Shown here piece by piece: positions 51,278 through 60,457 of a stretch of 61,242 bases of DNA. The notes beneath the pieces are model-generated. The model did no database searches. It worked only from the letters and a program-made list of their open reading frames with translations, and had not been told where the DNA came from. How positions within the stretch are numbered: the first letter of the stretch is position 1; every line of letters begins with the position of its first letter. Source of the DNA: Betaproteobacteria bacterium (GTDB taxonomy: Bacteria > Pseudomonadota > Gammaproteobacteria > Burkholderiales > SG8-41); contig JANXSE010000140.1 of the NCBI GenBank assembly GCA_025356695.1, positions 1 to 61,242 of the forward strand, read 5' to 3'. The position numbers and the translations under genes were made by a program.

Positions 51278-52309
51278 ATGAAAAAGAAAATCGTAGTCGT
51301 CGGTGCCGGCGCCATCGGCAGCAGTGTCAGCGTCGATCTGACCAAGGCCGGGCTCGACGTCACCGTCATCGATCAATGGCCGGCCCAGGTCGAAAAACTC
51401 AAAAAAGACGGACTCATTATCCGTATGCCCGACGGCGAGGTACGCACGCCGATCCGCGCGCTGCATCTCTGCGAATTGTCGTCGGAAACGCCTGAGTTCG
51501 ACATCGTGCTGCTGGCGGTGAAATCGAACGACCACCGCTGGCTGACCGAACTGATCAAGCCGTACTTGAAGGCCGACGGCGTGCTGGTGCCGGTACAGAA
51601 CGGCTTCAACGACGATTCGATCGCCTCCATCATCGGCCGCGACCGCGTGATCGGCTGCGCACTCGAACTCTCAGCAGAAATCTTCACGCCCGGCGAGGTC
51701 AAGCGCAACACGACGCACAAAACGACATGGTTCGGCGTCGGCGAACTCGACGGCTATCACACGCCGCGGCTGAAGGAGATCGAAGCCATCCTCGGCCACG
51801 TCGGCAAGGTCGAGGCCACCGGCAACATCTACAGCACCAAGTGGACGAAACTCATCGCCAACACGATGACGATGGGTCCGTTCGGCCTCCTGGGCCTCGG
51901 TAACGTTGATGCCGCCAAAATGCCCGGCATGTTTGAAATGTCGGTTGCCCTCGGCAAAGAGTCGCTCGAAGTCGGCACCGCGATGGGTTACCGCATGGAA
52001 CCGATCTTCGGCATGCGCGCCGACGAAATCGTCGGCCCCGGCGAAGAAGTGCTGATCAAGGCGATGAACACGCTGCTCGAACACGTCAGCCGCGGCCGCA
52101 CCGCGCCCATCCACGATCACATGAAGGGCCGCACCAGCGAAATGGAATACATTCCGGGCGCGGTGTCGAAGCACGGCCGCGCACACGGCATCGCCACGCC
52201 CTTCAACGACGCCATCGTCGAAATCGACCGCATGATCAACAAGGGCCAGCTCAAGATGAGCCCCGACAATTTCGAGTTATTAAAGTCGAAAGTCGGCATC
52301 AAGCAGTAA
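51278..52309 (+). CDS. 2-dehydropantoate 2-reductase family protein (ApbA/PanE)
   Basis: NADPH-dependent ketoreductase fold. 343 residues from ATG 51278 (MKKKIVVVGAGAIGSSVSVDL), with dinucleotide loop GAGAIG and the family's central KSND motif (VKSNDH). Members of this size also act on other 2-ketoacids, so a role in pantothenate synthesis is not proven; a second paralog is truncated at the window end. It follows glnS by 43 bp. Confidence 0.85.
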   Translation: MKKKIVVVGAGAIGSSVSVDLTKAGLDVTVIDQWPAQVEKLKKDGLIIRMPDGEVRTPIRALHLCELSSETPEFDIVLLAVKSNDHRWLTELIKPYLKADGVLVPVQNGFNDDSIASIIGRDRVIGCALELSAEIFTPGEVKRNTTHKTTWFGVGELDGYHTPRLKEIEAILGHVGKVEATGNIYSTKWTKLIANTMTMGPFGLLGLGNVDAAKMPGMFEMSVALGKESLEVGTAMGYRMEPIFGMRADEIVGPGEEVLIKAMNTLLEHVSRGRTAPIHDHMKGRTSEMEYIPGAVSKHGRAHGIATPFNDAIVEIDRMINKGQLKMSPDNFELLKSKVGIKQ

Positions 52310-52338
52310 GTTGCGGTCCGCCTCTCCAGCTGCAACGG

Positions 52339-52881
52339 TCAATCCGTCTTTTTCCGGCCCGCGCGCACGGCCTGCCCGGCGGTAACGCCGATGTTCGCAT
52401 GCGTCATTTCGGACATCTGCTTCGACATCTTCAGCATATTGTCGTAGACCGTATTGACCGACGACAGTGCCGACTTGAACGCGGCAATCGCCACTTCCGA
52501 CCCGGCGGGCGCTGATGCCATCGATTTATCCAGCGTCGCCGCCGCACGCTTGTTCACTGCGGCAACCTGCTCCTCGAGCAACTGGCTGATTTCTGTTTGG
52601 GTTGCGGCAGCTACGTCGTAAACGCTCTTAAGGTAGACCGTCGCCTTTTCAAGCGCGGGTTGTGCAAGCTTTTCCTGGATCGGCTGGAGACTCTGCAGAT
52701 CCCTGGCCTCGGCCAGCACTTTTGCCTGCTGCATGCCGTCGGCGAGCGCGCCTTTCACTGCGTTCATTTGTACCTTCATCATGTCCTCGGCGCCCTGCAG
52801 CGCGATGGCCGCAAAACGGTTCGCCGCCTCGATGAACGCCTTGTTGATTGCCGTCAGATTTTCCTTGGTCTCATCCATCAT
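52339..52881 (-). CDS. Phasin family protein
   Basis: Granule-surface protein of polyhydroxyalkanoate storage. 180 residues from ATG 52881 (AAGGAG upstream; ATG 52878 is equally possible). Long amphipathic helices and the phasin_2 core (FAAIALQGAEDMMKVQMNA...LQPIQEKLAQPALEKATVYL). It implies PHA synthesis elsewhere in the genome. Four copies of ATTGTTGC lie upstream. Confidence 0.9.
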   Translation of the reverse strand: MMDETKENLTAINKAFIEAANRFAAIALQGAEDMMKVQMNAVKGALADGMQQAKVLAEARDLQSLQPIQEKLAQPALEKATVYLKSVYDVAAATQTEISQLLEEQVAAVNKRAAATLDKSMASAPAGSEVAIAAFKSALSSVNTVYDNMLKMSKQMSEMTHANIGVTAGQAVRAGRKKTD

Positions 52882-52900
52882 CTTCTCCTTGTCCAAAGGT

Positions 52901-53030
52901 ATTGTTGCGGAACACCGGCACTCGAAAATTCAAACATTGTTGCGGGTCGGGCTTACCTATCGATGGCGGCAGCACGTGCCGCGTAAAGGTCGATCTGGCA
53001 ACAATATCCTGCAAACAGCCAGGCAACAAT
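52901..53030. repeat. Four ATTGTTGC repeats upstream of the phasin gene
   Basis: Two copies on the plus strand (52901-52908, 52936-52943) and two on the minus strand (52998-53005, 53023-53030), within the 207-bp gap between phasin and pirin genes. The arrangement, head-to-head pairs spaced 35 and 25 bp, resembles an operator array. PhaR-type repressors of phasin genes recognise TGC-containing sites, so PhaR is a candidate binder (inference). Confidence 0.6.
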
Positions 53031-53103
53031 CTGCGATAAATCAATTTTTGCAAAGGTTGTCACCGCAACCTGCCAATATCGCCACAAATTGCCGGCGGCG
53101 GTG

Positions 53104-53976
53104 TCACGCTGGCGCCGCGATATGCCCCATCTTCCCGCTGCGATAATCCTCGATCGCCGTGCGGATCTCCGCCTCACTGTTCATGACGAACGGCCCGTAA
53201 CCGACGATCGGCTCGTCGAAGGGCTCGCCGCTCAATAACAACAGCTTGCTGTCTTCGAGCACGTCGAATTCAAGAGTGCTGCCGGCGCGTTCGAACACCA
53301 CCAGCGTCGCCTCGCCCGCGGTTTCGCCACCGGCAAATTTGAGGCCGCCGTCCATGACGAACAACGCCGCGGTATCGCCGTCATTCAGCTTGAACGACAC
53401 GCCTGCGCCCTTGTTTAGCCGCACGTCCCACACCTGCATCGGACTGAAGGTGCGCGCCGGGCCTTGGGCGCCGTGGTAGCTGCCGGCAATCACGCGCACG
53501 CTGCCGGCAACATCAGGCAACGCAACCTGCGGAATTTCATTCGCCGTGATGGCCTGATAGCCGGGTGGTGCGCCCTTGTCTTTTGCCGCGAGATTGACCC
53601 AGAGCTGAATCATTTCAAAAGCGCCGCCGCGCGCTGAAAATGCCTTGCCGTGGAACTCTTCGTGCACGAGGCCCGCCGCGGCCGTCATCCATTGCACGTC
53701 GCCCGGCCCGATCGCACCGCCGCCGCCCGTCGAATCGCGATGCTCGACCTCACCGTCATAGACGATGGTGACGGTTTCGAAACCGCGGTGCGGATGTTCG
53801 CCAACGCCGCGGCGCTTGTCCGACGGTTGAAAGTGGTGCGGCCCCGCGTAATCGAGCAGCAGAAACGGCGACAGCTCGCGCGCCAGATCGGCGTAAGAAA
53901 ACATCGTGCGCACCGGAAAGCCATCGCCGACCCAATGCCGCTGGTTGTTACGATGCACCAAGGCCACTTTTTTCAT
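53104..53976 (-). CDS. Pirin-family bicupin protein
   Basis: 290 residues from ATG 53976 (MKKVALVHRNNQRHWVGDG); the open frame extends 123 codons further without coding character. Metal-binding motif HPHRGFETVTIVYDGEVEHRD and GDVQWMTAAAGLVHEE are diagnostic. Members can have quercetinase activity or act as redox sensors; role here unknown. Divergent from the hydrolase gene. Confidence 0.93.
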   Translation of the reverse strand: MKKVALVHRNNQRHWVGDGFPVRTMFSYADLARELSPFLLLDYAGPHHFQPSDKRRGVGEHPHRGFETVTIVYDGEVEHRDSTGGGGAIGPGDVQWMTAAAGLVHEEFHGKAFSARGGAFEMIQLWVNLAAKDKGAPPGYQAITANEIPQVALPDVAGSVRVIAGSYHGAQGPARTFSPMQVWDVRLNKGAGVSFKLNDGDTAALFVMDGGLKFAGGETAGEATLVVFERAGSTLEFDVLEDSKLLLLSGEPFDEPIVGYGPFVMNSEAEIRTAIEDYRSGKMGHIAAPA

Positions 53977-54090
53977 CCAACGCTCCAAATCGAATTTGGC
54001 GCAGCCGCTCGCAAGCGCGACGCGCCACGATGAAACCGCAGTCGCATTAGAATAGCAGTAGTTGCGCCGTAACCCCACCCCGGAGATTGC

Positions 54091-54942
54091 ATGGCAAACG
54101 CATCGGTTCGCGGCGTCAGGCTGCATTATGAAGTCATCGGCGATGCCGGCCCGTGGGTCGCTATCGCGCCTGGCGGGCGCCGCGGCATCGAAGGCGTGCA
54201 GTCGATCGCGCAGCGTATCGCCGCGGCCGGCTATCGCGTGCTGGTGCACGACCGCCGCAACTGCGGCGCTTCCGACGTCTCGATCGACGGCGAAGGTTCC
54301 GAATACGAAATCTGGGCCGACGATCTGCATGCCTTGCTCGCGCAACTGGGTGTTACGCGCGCTTTTGTCGGCGGCAGTTCATCGGGTTGCCGCATGGCGA
54401 TTCTGTATGCATTGCGTTTTCCGCAGGCGGTGCAGGGTCTGCTGATCTGGCGCGTCACCGGCGGCGGCACCGCGGCGCGGCGTCTCGCGCGCAATTACTA
54501 CACGCAGTACATCGAAGCGGCACAAAGCGGCGGCATGGCGGCGGTGTGCGAAAGCGAACACTTCAAGGCGCGCATTATGGAGCGCGCCAAAAACCGTGCC
54601 TTGTTGATGGCGATGGACACGCAGCGCTTCATCGGCGTGATGGAACGCTGGAACCGCTATTTCATCGACGGCATCAATCTGCCCATCATCGGCGCGACTG
54701 AAGCGCAACTGCGTTCAATCGCGGCGCCGACCTGCGTGGTGCCCGGCAACGACAACAGCCACCCGCGCCGCGTCGGCGAAAATCTTGCGACCCTTTTGCC
54801 GAATGTCGAACTGCACAGTCTCGGCCTCAAGGACTACGATCTCGACCTGAGTCCGCGCGACGAGTGGAACGAGCGCGAACTCGCACTGGCGAAAATATTC
54901 ACCGATTTCATGGCGCAGGTATGCGCCATGACTGCAGCCTAA
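54091..54942 (+). CDS. Alpha/beta hydrolase
   Basis: 283 residues. Core motifs: VLVHDRRNCGASD, nucleophile elbow GGSSSG (serine) near residue 94, and a late aspartate/histidine region (VVPGNDNSHPRRVGE) that would supply the acid and base. Substrate unknown. GGAG before the ATG; TAGAAT near 54050 could be its -10. Twenty-eight bases before a Bug gene, so it probably belongs with the following uptake/catabolic genes. Confidence 0.85.
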   Translation: MANASVRGVRLHYEVIGDAGPWVAIAPGGRRGIEGVQSIAQRIAAAGYRVLVHDRRNCGASDVSIDGEGSEYEIWADDLHALLAQLGVTRAFVGGSSSGCRMAILYALRFPQAVQGLLIWRVTGGGTAARRLARNYYTQYIEAAQSGGMAAVCESEHFKARIMERAKNRALLMAMDTQRFIGVMERWNRYFIDGINLPIIGATEAQLRSIAAPTCVVPGNDNSHPRRVGENLATLLPNVELHSLGLKDYDLDLSPRDEWNERELALAKIFTDFMAQVCAMTAA

Positions 54943-54970
54943 ACCCGCAATTCAGTCCGGAGATCTTCTG

Positions 54971-55936
54971 ATGCCCAAGTTTGTACTGCCGATTTTTCTT
55001 GTGCTGGCTGGCCTGTCGTCGCCGTGTATCGCCGCCGATGAATTCCCGACTAAACCGATCCGCATGCTGGTTCCCTTCGCGCCCGGCGGCGGCGCCGACA
55101 TCATCGCGCGCATGATAGCCCCGCGCCTCACCGAGCGCGTCGGCCAGTCGGTCATCGTCGACAACCGCCCCGCAGCCAGCGGCATCGTCGCCGCGGAAAT
55201 GGCGGCACGCGCCACACCCGATGGCCACACGCTGTTCGTTGCCACCAGCAACCACGTCGCCAATCCGGCTTTCATGGACAAGCTGCCCTACGACACGCTC
55301 AACGATTTCGCACCGGTCACGCTGGCGGTGATTTCGCCCTTGGTGGTGACCATTCATCCATCGCTGCCGGCAAACAATCTGCAGGAATTCATCAATTACG
55401 CGCGCGCTAATCCGGGCAAACTCAACTACGGCTCGACCGGCGCCGGCGGCCCGCCGCACCTCGCGGTGGAACTGCTCAACTACATGGCGAAGATCAAGAT
55501 CACGCACATCATCTACAAAGGCATCTCGCTGGTGGTCACCGCCAACCTCTCGAACGAAATCCAGGTTTCAACACCCAACCTTTTCACGGGACTGCCGCAT
55601 GTGCGCGGCGGACGCCTGCACGCGCTCGGCATCACCAGCCTGAAACGTTCGGTCGTCGCGCCCGACTGGCCGACTATCTCGGAAGCGGGTCTGCCCGGCT
55701 ACGAAGCGAGCATCTGGTACGGCTTTCTCGCGCCGGCGAAAACGCCGCAGCCGGTGATCGTAAAACTCAATCGCGAAATCACAGCGATCCTGCAATCGCC
55801 CGACGTCAGGCAAACCATCGTCTCGCAAGGCGGCGAAGCCGTCGGCAGCACGCCCGCGGAATTCGGCAAGCTGCTGCGCGACGATGTCGCGCGCATCGCC
55901 GCGCTGGTGAAGACCGCGGGGCTGCGCGCCGAATAA
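54971..55936 (+). CDS. Bug/TctC-family periplasmic substrate-binding protein
   Basis: 321 residues with signal peptide ending near CIAADEF, then FPTKPIRMLVPFAPGGGADI and VIVDNRPAASG. First of a tandem pair; one base separates it from the next Bug gene, so they are co-transcribed. The two paralogs share the fold but differ in the ligand loops (GGGADI versus GGLGDI), which suggests different ligands. Confidence 0.93.
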   Translation: MPKFVLPIFLVLAGLSSPCIAADEFPTKPIRMLVPFAPGGGADIIARMIAPRLTERVGQSVIVDNRPAASGIVAAEMAARATPDGHTLFVATSNHVANPAFMDKLPYDTLNDFAPVTLAVISPLVVTIHPSLPANNLQEFINYARANPGKLNYGSTGAGGPPHLAVELLNYMAKIKITHIIYKGISLVVTANLSNEIQVSTPNLFTGLPHVRGGRLHALGITSLKRSVVAPDWPTISEAGLPGYEASIWYGFLAPAKTPQPVIVKLNREITAILQSPDVRQTIVSQGGEAVGSTPAEFGKLLRDDVARIAALVKTAGLRAE

Positions 55937-55937
55937 T

Positions 55938-56897
55938 ATGGTCTTGCGTTTGTTCTTATCTGCCTCGCTGGTGTACGGCATGGCATTCAATGTGCTTGCC
56001 GCTGAAGCGCCGTTTCCATCCAGGCCGGTGCGCATTATCGTGCCCTATCCGCCGGGCGGCCTCGGCGATATTTTCCCGCGCGCGCTGGCCACGCGGCTCG
56101 CCGAACGCATGGCGCAGCCGGTGATCGTCGACAACCGCCCCGGGGGCAGCCAGATCATCGGCGCACAGATGGCGGCCAAATCCGCACCTGACGGTTACAC
56201 GCTGTTTTTCGGCAGCGTCACCAGCCTCGCCATCAACGTCAGCGCGCAGAAAAACCTGCCTTACGATCCGCTCAAGGATTTTGCGCCGGTCAGCTTCTGT
56301 TTTTCGACGCCGCTCTATCTAGTCGTGCATCCAAGTGTTGCGGCAACGTCGGTCAAAGAACTCATCGCGCTGGCGAAATCGCGCGCGCGCCCGCTCACCT
56401 ATGCCTCGGGCGGCCCCGGCACTTCAACACATCTCGCCGCCGAGTTGTTCAAATCGATGGCCGGTGTCGAGATCGTGCACATCCCGTACCGCGGCTCGGC
56501 GCCGGCGATGACCGACGTCATGGGCGGTCATGTCGACCTGATGTTCGAAGGCGGCGGCATTAATTACATCCGCGACGGCAAGGTGCGCGGACTCGGCGTC
56601 ACCAGTCTCAAGCGCACGATCAATGCGCCGAACCTGCCGACACTCAACGAATCGGGTGTGCCCGGCTACGAAGCCGCGATCTGGTTCGGCATCGTCGCGC
56701 CGGCCGGCACGCCACGCGGCGTGATCGCAACGCTGTCGCGCGAAATCGGCGCGGTGTTGAACGAAACAACCTTTCGCGAACGCCTGCCCAACCTCGATAT
56801 GGCGCCCGGCACGCCAGAGGCCTTCGCCGACTACATCCGCCGTGAAATTCCGAAGTGGCGCCGCGTCATCGAGACAGCCAGGATTACCGTCGAATAG
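55938..56897 (+). CDS. Bug/TctC-family periplasmic substrate-binding protein, second of tandem pair
   Basis: 319 residues; signal peptide ending near VLAAEA, then FPSRPVRIIVPYPPGGLGDI and VIVDNRPGGSQ. Its stop is directly followed by the ATG of the FAD monooxygenase, tying an uptake receptor to an oxidative enzyme. Confidence 0.93.
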   Translation: MVLRLFLSASLVYGMAFNVLAAEAPFPSRPVRIIVPYPPGGLGDIFPRALATRLAERMAQPVIVDNRPGGSQIIGAQMAAKSAPDGYTLFFGSVTSLAINVSAQKNLPYDPLKDFAPVSFCFSTPLYLVVHPSVAATSVKELIALAKSRARPLTYASGGPGTSTHLAAELFKSMAGVEIVHIPYRGSAPAMTDVMGGHVDLMFEGGGINYIRDGKVRGLGVTSLKRTINAPNLPTLNESGVPGYEAAIWFGIVAPAGTPRGVIATLSREIGAVLNETTFRERLPNLDMAPGTPEAFADYIRREIPKWRRVIETARITVE

Positions 56898-56898
56898 A

Positions 56899-58059
56899 AT
56901 GGCAAACATGACCTCCACATCACTCAATGTCGCTATCGTCGGCGGCGGTATCGGCGGACTCGCCGCCGCGGTGCTGCTGACACAGGACGGCCATCGCGTG
57001 CGTGTCTTCGAACAGGCCTCGCGCTTCGCGCGTGTCGGCGCCGGCATCCAGATGACACCCAATGCGATGAAGGTGTTGCGCCGCATCGGTGCCGAACCGG
57101 CGTTGCGAAAAATTGCCTTCCAGTCGCCGGCCGGCATCAGCCGCGAATGGGACACTGGCAAAATCAGCAACGAGCTGAAAATCGGCGCTGAAATCGAAGC
57201 ACGCTACGGCGCGCCCTATCTGTTCATGCACCGCGCCGATCTGCACGCCGCCATCCTCGATGCACTGCCCGCAGGCATTGCCGAACTCAACCGCAAACTC
57301 GTCGGCATCGAAACTTCGTCGCGCGGCACCCTGCTGGCGTTCGACGACGGCGAGAGCGTCAGCGCCGACGTCGTGATCGGTGCCGACGGCGTGCATTCGC
57401 TCGTCCGCGAATACATGCTCGGGCCCGAGCAACCGCGTTTCACCGGCCGTGTCGCTTACCGCACGACGTTTGCCGCGGCGCTGATGGGCAGCGAACGCAT
57501 CACACCGGTGCGCACCAAGTGGTGGGGGCCGGACCGTCACATGGTGGTCTATTACGTTACTGCCAGTCAGGATGAAGTTTATTTCGTCACCAGTCAGCCG
57601 GAAGATGCCGCCTGGATGACGCCGGAATCGTGGTCGGCGAAGGGCGACCTTAAAATGCTGCGCGAGGCCTACGCAGGCTTTCATCCGGAAGTACAGGCGG
57701 TGTTACGCGCCTGCCCCGAAGTGCACAAATGGGCGCTGCTCGAACGCGACCCGCTGGCGCGCTGGGTCGAAGGCAATGTCGCGCTGCTCGGCGATGCCTG
57801 CCATCCGATGACGCCGTACATGGCGCAGGGTGCTGCGTCTGCGCTTGAAGACGCCGCCGTGCTCAGCCGCTGTCTGAATGACCTTGGCAGTGGCGGCGTC
57901 GCCGCCGCGCTGCGCCGTTACGAGGCCACACGCAAACCGCGCGCCTCCGCCATTCAGGGCAATTCGCGCACCAATACCTGGATGCGCAACACCACCGACC
58001 CGACCTGGGTTTACGGCTACGACGCGTGGGCCACGCCGCTGCTTGAAGCAGAAGGCTGA
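56899..58059 (+). CDS. FAD-dependent aromatic-ring monooxygenase (NicC / salicylate hydroxylase-like)
   Basis: 386 residues from ATG 56899 (MANMTSTSLNVAIVGGGIGG). FAD motifs: GGGIGGLAAAVLL at the start, VIGADGVHSLVR near 160, and LLGDACHPMTPYMAQGA near 295. The sequence is of the group A flavoprotein hydroxylases, closest in feel to 6-hydroxynicotinate 3-monooxygenase. The substrate could be nicotinate-like or another aromatic acid; not certain. Same operon as the tandem Bug receptors. Confidence 0.85.
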   Translation: MANMTSTSLNVAIVGGGIGGLAAAVLLTQDGHRVRVFEQASRFARVGAGIQMTPNAMKVLRRIGAEPALRKIAFQSPAGISREWDTGKISNELKIGAEIEARYGAPYLFMHRADLHAAILDALPAGIAELNRKLVGIETSSRGTLLAFDDGESVSADVVIGADGVHSLVREYMLGPEQPRFTGRVAYRTTFAAALMGSERITPVRTKWWGPDRHMVVYYVTASQDEVYFVTSQPEDAAWMTPESWSAKGDLKMLREAYAGFHPEVQAVLRACPEVHKWALLERDPLARWVEGNVALLGDACHPMTPYMAQGAASALEDAAVLSRCLNDLGSGGVAAALRRYEATRKPRASAIQGNSRTNTWMRNTTDPTWVYGYDAWATPLLEAEG

Positions 58060-58664
58060 TGCGCGCGCTGGTGACCGGCTTTGAAGCCTTCGGCGGCGAT
58101 ACCGTCAACGCTTCACTGGCCGCGTTGCAAAAGCTGCCGACGCACGTCAGCGGCGTTGCCATCACTACCCTGGAACTGCCGACCTCATTCGCGCGCGCAC
58201 CGGCTTTGCTTGCAGCGGCCATCACACAATACCAGCCGGACATCGTCCTCTGCACGGGTGAGGCCGGCGAGCGCAACGCCTTGTGCATCGAGCGCGTCGC
58301 CACCAACCTGTGCGACGCGCGCATCGCCGACAACGACGGCGCGCGCCCGCAGGCAGTGAAGATCAACGAGGAAGGCCCCGCCGCCTGCTTCTCGACGCTG
58401 CCGGTGAATGCAATACTGGCGGCGCTGCGCGAAGCCGGCCTGCCGGCGGAAATCTCCAATGACGCTGGCAAGTACGTCTGCAACCACGTTTTCTACACAC
58501 TGATGAATCTGGCCGCGGCGCAGGCGCACCGCTGGCGCGCCGGCTTTCTGCATGTGCCACACGCCTATGATGCGGCGGCGCGCCCGCAGGCGAAAATGAA
58601 ACTCGACGACATCGTGCGCGGCATCTGCGTCGCAGTGGCCGCCGCAGGGGCGCAGCGGGCCTGA
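58059..58664 (+). CDS. pcp: Pyroglutamyl-peptidase I (C15)
   Basis: Removes N-terminal pyroglutamate. 201 residues. Catalytic glutamate in VLCTGEAGERN, cysteine in KYVCNHVFYTLM, histidine in GFLHVPH. Start overlaps the monooxygenase stop (TGATG), so it is in the same operon although its function is not obviously related. Confidence 0.92.
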   Translation: MRALVTGFEAFGGDTVNASLAALQKLPTHVSGVAITTLELPTSFARAPALLAAAITQYQPDIVLCTGEAGERNALCIERVATNLCDARIADNDGARPQAVKINEEGPAACFSTLPVNAILAALREAGLPAEISNDAGKYVCNHVFYTLMNLAAAQAHRWRAGFLHVPHAYDAAARPQAKMKLDDIVRGICVAVAAAGAQRA

Positions 58665-58677
58665 CGCAAGTCGCGGC

Positions 58678-59271
58678 TTAGTGCCCGCCGTCGTCTTTGC
58701 CGAACCAGCCGGCGAGCTGTTCGTCGAACTGGCCGTCGATCAGCACATAGAGCATGCGGCAGACCTTGCCCGAACGGTTGCTCCACGCATGGCTGTTGCC
58801 GCGCTGGATCACCACGTCGCCGGCTTTCAACTGCACGTCTTCGTCATCGAGCACCAGCGTGATTTCGCCTTCGAGCACCACCGCGTAATCGAGCGACTCG
58901 GTGCGATGCATCATCGGGTGACGCCCGCCCTTGCCGAACTGCGCGGCATTCGCATTGCCCGCCGCCGCAAACACTTCGCGTGCTTTTTCCGGCGACAGAT
59001 TGCGGATCTCTTCCGATTCCGGCTGCAGCTCGGCAATGCGCAGCACCGTACCGCCCTTCGGCGGGTGGATGGTGCGCGGGCCCTGCAGGGTCGGATCGTC
59101 TTCGCTCGCCTTGATGATCACCGGCAGCGCGCCGGTCTTCCAGATATCGCTCGAGCGATGGCCGGGGCGCAGCGGGTTGGTTTTCAAATGCGGCGCAATG
59201 CCGTCGGATAACACCACGGCACGGCCGTTCTGGTCGTGGCCGGCGACCACGCGGCGGATAAATCCACTCAT
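58678..59271 (-). CDS. Cupin-domain protein
   Basis: 197 residues. N-terminal variable part and a C-terminal cupin (HPMMHRTESLDYAVVLEGEITLVLDDEDVQLKAGDVVIQRGNSHAW) whose histidines and glutamate would bind a metal. Similar proteins occur in aromatic-acid catabolic regions; enzyme activity unknown. Downstream of a Bug gene on the same strand. Confidence 0.85.
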   Translation of the reverse strand: MSGFIRRVVAGHDQNGRAVVLSDGIAPHLKTNPLRPGHRSSDIWKTGALPVIIKASEDDPTLQGPRTIHPPKGGTVLRIAELQPESEEIRNLSPEKAREVFAAAGNANAAQFGKGGRHPMMHRTESLDYAVVLEGEITLVLDDEDVQLKAGDVVIQRGNSHAWSNRSGKVCRMLYVLIDGQFDEQLAGWFGKDDGGH

Positions 59272-59301
59272 GCTTTCCTCACTGTACGAAAATTCAAAAA
59301 A

Positions 59302-60261
59302 TCATTCGAGCTCGACGCCGGCGATGCGCGCGGCTTCACTCATGCGTTTGATCGCGGTGGCGACGAAGGGCTTGAAATCGGCCGCCGTGCCGCCGTCCGG
59401 ATTAAGGCCGAGTTTGCTGAAGCGCTCGCGCACCTCGGGCAAAGCAAATGCCTTACGGATTTCCGCCTCCAGTTTCGCCAGCACCGCGCGCGGCGTTTTC
59501 GCCGGCGCGAACATGCCGTGCCAGCTGGCATCGATTTGCGTCAGCGGGCCGCCCGCTTCGGCGAGCGTCGGCACATCCGGCAAAAACGGCGCGCGCGTCG
59601 GCGCGTCGTAGCCCAGCGCGCGCAACTTGCCGCTTTTGATCAGCGGCAAGCCGAGTGTCGGCGTCACAAACATCACCTGCACTTCGCCGCCCGCCACCGC
59701 CGTCATCGCCGCACCCGAACCCTTGTAGGGGATGTGCACCATATTCGTGCCGGCTTTCGCGTTGAACAGTGCCGCCGTCAGATGAATCGTGTTGCCGATG
59801 CCCGGCGAGCCGTAGGCAATTTTGCTGTCGGGTTTTTTCGCCAGCGCGATCAGTTCTTTCACGTTATGCACCGGCACCGACGGGTTTACCACGAGGATGT
59901 GGCCGTCCGACGAACACAGATGCGACACCGGTTCCAGATCGCGCAGCGAATCGTACGGCATTTTTTTGTAAATCGCCGGATTCACCACATATGACGCCGA
60001 GGTGACAAGCAGTGTGTAGCCGTCGGGCGCCGCCTTCGCCACCAGATCGGCACCGATGATGCCGTTCGCACCCGGGCGGTTGTCGACGATGAACGACTGC
60101 CCGGTCTGCACCGTCAGTTGCTGCGCCACGATGCGCGCCGTGGTGTCGGGCCCGCCGGCGCCGAAACCGACGATGATGCGCACCGGTTTCGACGGCCACT
60201 CCTGCGCGATGCCATTCGTAACAACGACCGCGCTTAACACCAGTATCATGGCAATCCGCAT
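59302..60261 (-). CDS. Bug/TctC-family periplasmic substrate-binding protein
   Basis: 319 residues; signal peptide ending near [10 protein letters not shown], then [20 protein letters not shown] and [11 protein letters not shown]. The loop [10 protein letters not shown] differs from the three other Bug proteins here. Co-directional with the cupin gene 30 bp downstream, forming a small separate unit. Confidence 0.93.
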   Translation of the reverse strand: MRIAMILVLSAVVVTNGIAQEWPSKPVRIIVGFGAGGPDTTARIVAQQLTVQTGQSFIVDNRPGANGIIGADLVAKAAPDGYTLLVTSASYVVNPAIYKKMPYDSLRDLEPVSHLCSSDGHILVVNPSVPVHNVKELIALAKKPDSKIAYGSPGIGNTIHLTAALFNAKAGTNMVHIPYKGSGAAMTAVAGGEVQVMFVTPTLGLPLIKSGKLRALGYDAPTRAPFLPDVPTLAEAGGPLTQIDASWHGMFAPAKTPRAVLAKLEAEIRKAFALPEVRERFSKLGLNPDGGTAADFKPFVATAIKRMSEAARIAGVELE

Positions 60262-60457
60262 GGAAATTCTCTTCTATGAAATGCAGACGATGCTGCGTAA
60301 ATTCTTTTCGGGGGAGGCCGCAGTATAGTCACCCCGAGTGCGCTTGATCAAGGCGGCATGCCCCGCACACGCCTGCTCCGCGCGCAAAAAACCGCTATGA
60401 TGACGCCCTTCGCATCATCACCGCGGCGCGCCTGCCGCGGTTCATCGGGGAGTCCAC

